9,281 nt of DNA from the NCBI GenBank assembly GCA_021801305.1, contig JAJYYD010000047.1:1-9281 (forward strand). The letters run 5' to 3'. This DNA is from Thermoplasmata archaeon (GTDB lineage Archaea; Thermoplasmatota; Thermoplasmata; Thermoplasmatales; Thermoplasmataceae). The stretch's first letter is position 1. Every line of letters begins with the position of its first letter. Positions 7,835 through 9,281 of this stretch are shown here, piece by piece. Below the pieces are notes generated by a model. That model was not told where the DNA came from and searched no databases. It saw nothing but the letters and a program-made list of their open reading frames with translations. Position numbers and translations under genes: made by a program.

Positions 7835-8002
7835 ATGAATTATACCAAGTTTGAAAAAGCAAGGATTATCGGCGCAAGGGCATTGCAGGTCTCCATGGGG
7901 GCTCCAGTCATAATTGATGTGCCGGCTACAATGTTCGACCCTGTCGATATAGCAATCCTTGAGTTCAACAATGATCTCATTCCAATTACCATTAAGAGAT
8001 AA
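7835..8002 (+). CDS. rpoK: DNA-directed RNA polymerase subunit K (RpoK)
   Basis: A 55-residue protein, short enough to be missed by length cut-offs. RpoK is the archaeal counterpart of eukaryotic RPB6 and bacterial omega, and helps assemble and stabilise the largest RNA polymerase subunits. The sequence begins [20 protein letters not shown] and continues with GAPVIIDVP (22-30), [10 protein letters not shown] (35-44) and the C-terminal IPITIKR. This is the conserved core almost end to end, and the family is normally about 55-60 residues in archaea. It appears to be a single-gene unit between metG and the 16S promoter, with a T-rich terminator directly after it. Identification is confident because the [13 protein letters not shown] segment is diagnostic. 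Confidence 0.95.
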   Translation: MNYTKFEKARIIGARALQVSMGAPVIIDVPATMFDPVDIAILEFNNDLIPITIKR

Positions 8003-8008
8003 TCCCAA

Positions 8009-8022
8009 TTTTTCCTTTTTTT
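8009..8022 (+). terminator. T-rich terminator after rpoK
   Basis: TTTTTCCTTTTTTT starts seven bases past the rpoK stop. This is a typical archaeal T-tract terminator and separates rpoK from the 16S rRNA promoter. Confidence 0.6.
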
Positions 8023-8138
8023 AGTCCGGTCAGTACAAATAGCTCTTTTTGACATATCTTTTGAAGAAAGAATGCAGGTTTTGCCATCGTTTTATCAACT
8101 GAAATACTGATAGTTTTTAATATATGTGAAAGAATTCT

Positions 8139-8154
8139 CGAAACGGTTATATAG
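8139..8154 (+). promoter_or_regulatory. Probable 16S rRNA promoter (BRE plus TATA box)
   Basis: A purine-rich BRE-like CGAAACGG (8139-8146) abuts TTATATAG (8147-8154). Transcription would start near 8173-8178, giving a leader of about 195 bases before mature 16S. A second AT-rich element, TTTAATATATG at 8116-8126, could be a tandem promoter. The rest of 8023-8138 shows no gene. Confidence 0.55.
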
Positions 8155-8185
8155 AGATTAATCATAAAGGAGACTACGCACATAT

Positions 8186-8342
8186 CTAGGGAAAAACCTA
8201 GTATTAGCCAACCATAAGGCGAGTGGGGGATCAATGCCTGAGGCAGGAGATGAACCTTAACTGTTCCAAGGTTGGGAAAGATGGGGATATGAGTGAAAAA
8301 TCTCATTTCTGACGTGTGAAATGGTGCAAACTGTGGCTCGCC
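8186..8342 (+). other. Structured leader of the 16S rRNA transcript (or separate small RNA)
   Basis: Several base-paired elements lie in order. Hairpin CTAGG/CCTAG is at 8186-8201. A closing helix GGCGAGT (8218-8224) pairs with GCTCGCC (8336-8342). Inside it are UGCC/GGCA (8235-8245), AACCTT/AAGGTT (8253-8273) and GATATGAG/CTCATTTC with one mismatch (8286-8309). CCAACC at 8208-8213 can pair instead with GGTTGG at 8270-8275, which excludes the AACCTT hairpin. Most likely this is pre-16S leader RNA removed during processing. The usual processing stem flanking 16S cannot be tested because the 3' flank is outside the window. An independent small RNA is possible. It does not match 5S, SRP, RNase P or tRNA. 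Confidence 0.45.
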
Positions 8343-8370
8343 AATTTTCAAATTTATTCGACAGAGATTA

Positions 8371-9281
<911 letters not shown>

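Noticed and set aside
8218..8342. A separate known RNA gene (5S rRNA, SRP RNA, RNase P RNA, tRNA, TPP riboswitch or C/D box RNA) upstream of 16S
   Set aside because: The length and closing helix recall 5S, but its conserved loop text is missing. There is no SRP helix 8 tetraloop motif, no RNase P GAGGAAAGUC, no tRNA arms, and the CTGAG and AGATGAA pieces do not fit TPP or C/D spacing.
7992..8351. A 119-residue minus-strand open frame over the 16S leader
   Set aside because: It is antisense to the 16S promoter and leader, overlaps the end of rpoK, and has no recognisable domain or promoter; best seen as chance.

Overview
The window is a chromosomal segment of a euryarchaeon of the order Thermoplasmatales; I cannot name the genus from sequence alone. 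Four things point there. The 16S 5' end has an archaeal start (CTCCGGTTGATCCTGCCGG) followed by Thermoplasma-like text. The protein set is archaeal (class I lysyl-tRNA synthetase, RpoK, GfcR-type PRTase/HTH regulator, Mrp/NBP35 ATPase). Several genes have TATA boxes about 25 bases before the start codon and no leader. The large rRNA genes are also not joined into a 16S-23S operon.

Layout. Bases 1 to about 1064 are the 3' part of the 23S rRNA on the + strand, with no 5S gene or tRNA behind it, ending in a T-rich tract. A minus-strand Mrp-type Fe-S carrier ATPase (1240-2076) is transcribed divergently from a HIT-family hydrolase (2192-2638). Next come a gfcR-like regulator (2752-3348) and class I lysS (3358-4872), nine bases apart and probably co-transcribed. 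A protein I do not recognise follows (4939-5502), with a degenerate C2H2-like finger and a Met/Gly repeat tail. After it are methionyl-tRNA synthetase (about 5647-7770), RNA polymerase subunit K (7835-8002), a promoter and structured leader (about 8139-8370), and the first 911 bases or so of 16S rRNA, which run off the window edge.

Functionally this is a core information-processing region: two rRNAs, two aminoacyl-tRNA synthetases and one RNA polymerase subunit, plus housekeeping genes. I see no mobile element, CRISPR array, tRNA gene or sign of recent transfer, and no convincing new multi-gene system. Points worth a second look are the likely non-ATG start of metG, the eroded KMSKS loop of LysS, the odd finger plus Met/Gly protein, a perfect dyad beside the gfcR promoter, and the folded 16S leader with two competing pairings.
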